A DNA stretch of 64,000 nt from Edolisoma coerulescens (taxonomy: Eukaryota; Chordata; Aves; Passeriformes; Campephagidae). The stretch covers positions 1,178,001 through 1,242,000 of the forward strand of contig VWZW01007301.1 of the NCBI GenBank assembly GCA_013397115.1. The letters are read 5' to 3'. A program made the position numbers and the translations under genes. Under the pieces are notes generated by a model. That model was not told the origin of the DNA. It made no database searches and saw only the letters and a program-made list of their open reading frames with translations. Below are positions 62,907 to 64,000 of the stretch, piece after piece. Numbering within the stretch: the stretch's first letter is position 1; each line of letters begins with the position of its first letter.

Positions 62907-63041
62907 AGGAGGAAGTGGTCACAGCACCAAATGTGCCAGAGTTCAAGGAGTATTTGGACAATGCTCTAAGGCACACGGTGGGTTTCTTGGGGCTGTCCTG
63001 TGTGTCCCTTCCAACCCAGGATATTCTATGATTTTTATGAT
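62907..63041 (+). mobile_element. CR1 LINE 3' end, internally deleted
   Basis: GGAAGTGGTCACAGCACCAA, GAGTTCAAGGAGTATTTGGA and CAATGCTCTAAGGCACACGG match the end of CR1 ORF2 and its short 3' region, followed by CTTGGGGCTGTCCTGTG and then TGTCCCTTCCAACCCAGGAT and ATTCTATGATTTTTATGAT. About 35 bases usually found between the last two parts (around the GTTGGACTCGATGATCC motif) are missing. The terminus has a T-rich change in its 8-bp repeat. The upstream limit is unclear; sequence before about 62907 does not match confidently. This is a different CR1 subtype from the copy at 60387-60655. Confidence 0.88.
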
Positions 63042-64000
63042 TAACTATGAAGAAAGAACTGCAAGAAAGGGCAATGCAACAGGATGAGAAGTGCTCTTAG
63101 ACAGTGGAACATTACAGTTTAAAGAGCCGCCACTGCTGCAAGAAACTACTCAGAGACAGATTGATCTCGCTCTCTCTCCTGTAAGTTTTCACATTCTATC
63201 TCACCCAATAATTTTTAAAATACTCTGTAAAAAGATAAGACTTGGAGCAGCTTTAATAGTCATAACAGGGAAGGACAAGCAAGGAAAAAAATATGCATTT
63301 GATCCCTTCATGTTTAGCTTCACTGAACATCTCGTTTGCAGTGCGCATTTGCATTCCACACAAAGGAAAATTACATGAAATAGAGAAAGGAGAAAATATG
63401 AAAATGGCTCTGAGAGGCCTCTGAGAGGCTTTACTCCAGTAAAACTCTTGAGAGGCCATCAATGGTAAAACTTGAAAAAACAGAGCTGAGCATGGCCAGA
63501 GTCCAGCAAAGTAAATCAGCTTATGCGTAACGTTTCTAAAAGATTGAAGACTGCAAATCCTACATAGCCAGAATGAAAATCCCATCCTGAAATCACCACA
63601 CATTTCATACATGGTAGCAGATAACTAACTGTAATCAGTCACAAACAGGGCATGCAGCACAGTCTTGCTGCGAGGTGAGATTCCTTCTTCTGTTGCCAAG
63701 ACAACTCAATAGATGCTAATGGTGTAAGTTTATTTGGCAGCACTGCTCTATTCCACACTGTGGATATTAATAGAGGGCCTTCAGGCATTCATAAAACATT
63801 TAAATTTTTTATTTTTGCCATTTTTTAAAGCAGGCATAATATACACATACATATAAAATGAACACTGCTGTCCATGGAAAATTAATAGTACTCTAAAAGA
63901 AAGAAAATGATGGTAATAAAAATAAGTGTATAGATCAAGTGAACGATGGAGTCTGGACCAGAGTGCCCTAGAAAGGCAAGAAAGTACTTTGTCTTTATGC
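63042..64000. other. Gene-free stretch to the window end
   Basis: No gene or repeat is recognised. The minus-strand frame at 63253-63612 (119 codons) has no family features and overlaps plus-strand frames. Confidence 0.5.

Noticed and set aside
1..64000. CRISPR arrays, operons, tRNA or rRNA genes, phage or plasmid modules
   Set aside because: None seen. Repeat content and gene sparsity are those of a bird nuclear genome.

Overview
This is vertebrate, almost certainly avian, nuclear DNA. It is moderately AT-rich and CpG-poor, full of short poly-A and poly-T runs, and carries CR1 LINE 3' ends with the diagnostic ATTCTATGAT terminus. It also carries two LTRs of types I associate with birds, the second especially with songbirds. 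Nothing looks prokaryotic: there are no dense ORFs, operons, rRNA, tRNA or CRISPR. I found no complete protein-coding gene. The open frames on both strands are the length expected by chance in 64 kb of such DNA, and the few that look more protein-like are reported as weak candidates. The best reading is intergenic DNA or part of a very large intron.

Layout. 1-12120: unannotated DNA with GC-richer patches (about 1490-1960, 4270-4600, 5300-5760, 9180-9560), a G-run with a 4-N gap at 5904, and a CACGTG-centred palindrome at 11222-11250. 12121-12445: an old antisense CR1. 12446-30895: gene-free sequence with several AT-rich blocks that resemble conserved non-coding elements, a degenerate tandem duplication near 25100-25224 and a possible MIR remnant near 29890. 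30896-31903: a 256-bp sequence present on both sides of a 496-N gap, most likely one locus assembled twice. 37587-38085: a solo LTR of ERVL-like type, plus strand. 40095-40184: a TATA/inverted-CCAAT cluster. 40526-40870: an ERVK-like LTR, minus strand, with an exon-like splice acceptor just outside it. 53265-53474 and 57792-58317: minus-strand open frames that read somewhat like protein. 55121-55320: a very old CR1/L3-like fragment. 60387-60655 and 62907-63041: two CR1 3' ends on the plus strand; the first keeps an uninterrupted 70-codon end of the reverse-transcriptase ORF.

The supported content is therefore a record of retrotransposon insertion (CR1 of several ages and two LTRs), simple repeats and assembly gaps, with possible regulatory DNA between them. 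There are no genes whose joint action can be described. The most actionable observation is the duplicated sequence at the gap. The most biologically open ones are the minus-strand open frames at 53265-53474 and 57792-58317 and the candidate conserved non-coding blocks.
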